Below, piece by piece: positions 47,396 to 48,155 of a stretch of DNA of 48,155 nucleotides. Below the pieces are notes generated by a model. It ran no database searches and was not told where the DNA came from. It saw only the letters and a list, made by a program, of their open reading frames with translations. Both the position numbers and the translations under genes were made by a program. Positions within the stretch are counted from its first letter, which is position 1; each line of letters opens with the position of its first letter. Source of the stretch: Burkholderiaceae bacterium (lineage in GTDB: Bacteria > Pseudomonadota > Gammaproteobacteria > Burkholderiales > Burkholderiaceae); the NCBI GenBank assembly GCA_947472645.1, contig CANJBQ010000022.1, positions 1-48,155 of the forward strand. Reading direction: 5' to 3'.

Positions 47396-47685
47396 TCCCA
47401 ATTAATTGCCCCCGCTATCAAAAATGTAGTGCTGCAATCTGTCCGATGTGGCGCCCGGTACTTGAGCAGAAAATGGTTAAAGGGGAACGAGTCTGTGGCT
47501 TGCTTCTTGAGTACCAGAAGAACGACTCTAGAGCGTTTTTAACTACCCATTACGGCGCACACATGATGCAGGTAATGGCGCAGGCTACCGATCAGATTAA
47601 AGCCCATGGCGGGTACCTTCTTCGCTCAGCCCTAACTCGGGCTGCTAGCACGGGAACAAGGCTGACGCTTATGGATTTCGGTTAG
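47392..47685 (+). CDS. Hypothetical cysteine-containing small protein (97 aa)
   Basis: Not recognised. The N-terminus has Cys6, Cys12, Cys17 and Cys35 (NCPRYQKCSAAICPMW, then ERVCG), which could bind zinc or an Fe-S cluster. The rest is helical with HMMQVMAQATDQIKAHGG. It overlaps the previous gene by 4 nt. The stop codon TAG is itself the start of a TAGGGCG motif also found in the upstream direct repeats. Confidence 0.6.
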   Translation: MIPINCPRYQKCSAAICPMWRPVLEQKMVKGERVCGLLLEYQKNDSRAFLTTHYGAHMMQVMAQATDQIKAHGGYLLRSALTRAASTGTRLTLMDFG

Positions 47686-47880
47686 GGCGATACGCGGATG
47701 CGAAGGATTAAGTCGGGCTTGGACTAGGTTTTTTGATGTCCAGCTCCGATTGTTAACAATGCAGCACATTTTTATCCCCCGCACAGCTAAGCATGTTCTT
47801 AAAGGTGCATTAGCTATCCCTTCATTAAATCCAGCTACACAACTCAGCAACAAAAAACACTTAATAAATATGGAGAAAAT

Positions 47881-48155
47881 ATGGCAAAAAGACGTAGTAA
47901 AAAGCGAAATTACTTAACTATGGATGTTGAACTTGCGGAATTAGCGTATGTATTGCACGGAAATGCTAACCGTCTTAGAGCCACTGCTACGCACATTAAC
48001 ATCACAGCAGCTTTCCGAATGCAGCTACTTAGAATGGAACAGCGAATGGCAAAGCTCGCGAGAAGTCTTGGCGTTGAGCTCGAGATGCCAAACCAAGATG
48101 TATTTGCGACAAAAGAGGGCGCAGAGAGGCTTGGGGAACAGCTGGGCCTATTTGA
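47881..48155 (+). CDS. Hypothetical protein, 5' part (runs off the window)
   Basis: Open from ATG 47881 to the edge, 91 codons and counting. GGAG at 47872-47875 is a good ribosome site. The N-terminus is strongly basic (MAKRRSKKRNYL), then helical and Arg/Leu-rich with RMQLLRMEQRMAKLARSLG. It might bind nucleic acid, judged only from charge. The 195 bp before it hold no convincing gene. Confidence 0.6.
   Translation, partial: MAKRRSKKRNYLTMDVELAELAYVLHGNANRLRATATHINITAAFRMQLLRMEQRMAKLARSLGVELEMPNQDVFATKEGAERLGEQLGLF

Larger units (their letters stand above)
42805..48155 (+). mobile_element. Integrative element, left end to window edge (partial)
   Basis: It begins at the comEC break and runs off the window. 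Contents in order: large serine recombinase, ~490-bp hairpin-rich noncoding stretch, primase/polymerase-helicase, then small unknown genes, all on the plus strand. Base composition is visibly less A+T-rich than the host genes. A site-specific recombinase plus a self-replication module suggests an integrative mobilizable element, phage satellite or integrated plasmid. No conjugation, capsid or terminase gene is visible in this part. Confidence 0.8.

Noticed and set aside
47759..47917. 52-codon open frame starting at ATG 47759
   Set aside because: No ribosome site, overlaps the better-supported start at 47881 by 37 nt, and composition is not gene-like.
1..48155. CRISPR array, insertion sequence or rRNA/tRNA genes
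   Set aside because: No regularly spaced repeats, no transposase with terminal inverted repeats, and no rRNA or canonical tRNA sequence seen on reading both strands.

Overview
The window most resembles a low-G+C member of the Burkholderiaceae (Polynucleobacter or a close relative). The grounds are betaproteobacterial gene orders (iscRSUA-hscBA-fdx; rpfE-like-recJ-prfB-lysS; lolCD-tatD-comEC), four Bug/TctC-type periplasmic receptors with no TctAB nearby, an intracellular PHB depolymerase of the Ralstonia type, a DUF1841 protein next to nth, and A+T-rich coding sequence. The genus is inferred from gene content; no search was run.

Layout. 1-2922: branched-chain-type ABC transporter genes livH (partial), a fused livM-livG, and livF. 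2940-8356: an apparent same-strand catabolic operon with a histidine-box membrane hydroxylase, an SDR dehydrogenase, an aldehyde dehydrogenase, a Bug receptor and a UbiD-family decarboxylase. Read in order it suggests import, then alcohol to aldehyde to acid, then decarboxylation. 8349-15669: GIY-YIG protein (minus), clpB with a heat-shock-type promoter, an MFS transporter, aceA with a terminator-like hairpin in its leader, a HIT protein, nth and DUF1841. 15662-19090 (minus): an RnfB-like ferredoxin, phaZ and an aromatic/aspartate aminotransferase. 19252-26854: uvrB, then the complete isc iron-sulfur operon behind a strong IscR-type operator. 26926-33731: a second catabolic/transport region with three Bug receptors, a tartrate/malate-type dehydrogenase, a PDC-lactonase-like amidohydrolase, an enol-lactonase-like hydrolase and a secreted esterase. 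33740-39158 (minus): rpfE-like, recJ, prfB (with the classical +1 programmed frameshift) and lysS. 39198-42804: lolC, lolD, tatD-type nuclease and the 5' part of comEC.

The standout is at 42.8 kb. comEC stops matching its family in the middle of the conserved ISIS-GLH region. A large serine recombinase gene begins 35 bp further on, followed by about 490 bp of hairpin-rich noncoding DNA, a 694-aa primase/polymerase-helicase fusion, and small unknown genes that run off the right edge. Its base composition is visibly less A+T-rich than the host genes. This looks like the left end of an integrative element with its own replication module, inserted into and splitting the DNA-uptake channel gene. 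The right end, attR and the rest of comEC would lie outside the window.
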